From Actinomycetes bacterium (GTDB taxonomy: Bacteria; Actinomycetota; Acidimicrobiia; Acidimicrobiales; Palsa-688), in the NCBI GenBank assembly GCA_021827225.1, contig JAKAXG010000153.1:1-8490 (forward strand): a stretch of DNA of 8,490 nt, in the 5' to 3' direction. Position 1 is the stretch's first letter; each line of letters begins with the position of its first letter. Both the position numbers and the translations under genes were made by a program. The notes under the pieces are model-generated. The model did not search any database, was not told where the DNA came from, and saw nothing but the letters and a program-made list of their open reading frames with translations. This document shows, piece by piece, positions 8,175 to 8,490 of this stretch.

Positions 8175-8490
8175 TTGTGGCGCCCGCTCGTGGTAGCCGC
8201 CACTACCTTGGCCGCCTCGAGCATCGCCCTCGCTTCTCCGGCAGCCGCGGCCACCAACGTTCCGGCACCATCGACGCTGGTGCCCGTCCCGGCGCTGGCC
8301 CCTCCCGCCCCCCCGAAGGGGTCCGTGGCCCTCGGCCCGGCCTCCGGCGCCCAGGCGATGAGCGTCGACGTCGTCCTGTCGCCGTCCCATCCCGGGCAGC
8401 TCGCCTCCCTCCTCGCCGCCCTGTACGACCCCCGCTCGCCGCAGTACCACCACTGGCTGGCTCCCGGTCAGTTCGACACCCGCTTCGCCC
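8175..8490 (+). CDS. Secreted sedolisin/kumamolisin (S53) protease, N-terminal part only
   Basis: The frame is open from 8091 and runs off the window, so only the export signal and the start of the propeptide are visible. A signal peptide is clear: WRPLVVAATTLAASSIALA followed by SPAAAA. The propeptide then shows SVDVVLSPSHPGQLASLLAAL and DPRSPQYHHWLAPGQFDTRFA, the hallmark of the Pro-kumamolisin activation domain, which keeps S53 peptidases inactive until acid-triggered cleavage. The catalytic Ser-Glu-Asp domain should lie downstream. The start is uncertain. TTG at 8175 is the first standard start that keeps a full signal. A CTG at 8133 would add MNKGSTPIRTICNS, whose basic residues suit a signal n-region better. 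Neither has a good ribosome site. No gene partner in the window is evident; it is probably a separate unit. Confidence 0.85.
   Translation, partial: MWRPLVVAATTLAASSIALASPAAAATNVPAPSTLVPVPALAPPAPPKGSVALGPASGAQAMSVDVVLSPSHPGQLASLLAALYDPRSPQYHHWLAPGQFDTRFA

Overview
The window is very GC-rich, uses GTG and TTG starts freely, and overlaps stops with starts inside its operons. It has TANNNT-type -10 boxes placed for leaderless transcripts, and its proteins resemble actinobacterial mycothiol-linked families. It is most likely a chromosomal segment of an actinobacterium; an Acidimicrobiia-like or uncultured lineage is possible, but the sequence alone cannot settle this. No mobile element, RNA gene or CRISPR array was found.

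Layout. (1) Positions 1-151 are non-coding: short GC-rich repeats, a long perfect hairpin and a 21-bp tandem repeat, all downstream of zur. (2) Positions 152-3980 form a zinc homeostasis locus. A Fur-family regulator whose metal-binding residues match Zur is on the minus strand. Divergent from it is a four-gene ABC importer: a lipoprotein metal-binding protein, an ATPase and two different ABC-3 permeases. Between the divergent starts is one Fur/Zur-type inverted repeat that overlaps or abuts both -10 boxes. The simple model is that zinc-loaded Zur shuts off both itself and the importer. (3) Positions 3981-4106 are a 7-bp tandem repeat between two convergent operons; it is a regular G-quadruplex motif on the minus strand. 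(4) Positions 4107-5749 (minus) are amtB-glnK: an ammonium channel and its PII regulator, overlapping by one base. The channel has Glu in place of the first pore histidine. (5) Positions 5907-8052 (plus) hold three probably co-transcribed genes: a DsbA-fold protein close to the mycothiol-dependent nitroreductase type but with CPWA instead of CXXC, a mycothiol-dependent maleylpyruvate isomerase-like protein, and an unrecognised protein. (6) From about 8133/8175 to the window end is the signal peptide and propeptide start of a secreted sedolisin/kumamolisin (S53) protease; the catalytic domain lies beyond the window.

Most of the content is recognisable housekeeping: zinc uptake, ammonium uptake and thiol chemistry. 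The less ordinary points are the compact two-way leaderless Zur promoter, the Glu-His pore pair in AmtB, the one-cysteine thioredoxin-fold protein beside a mycothiol-linked enzyme, and the repeat structures in the intergenic regions. I did not find a clearly new multi-gene system.
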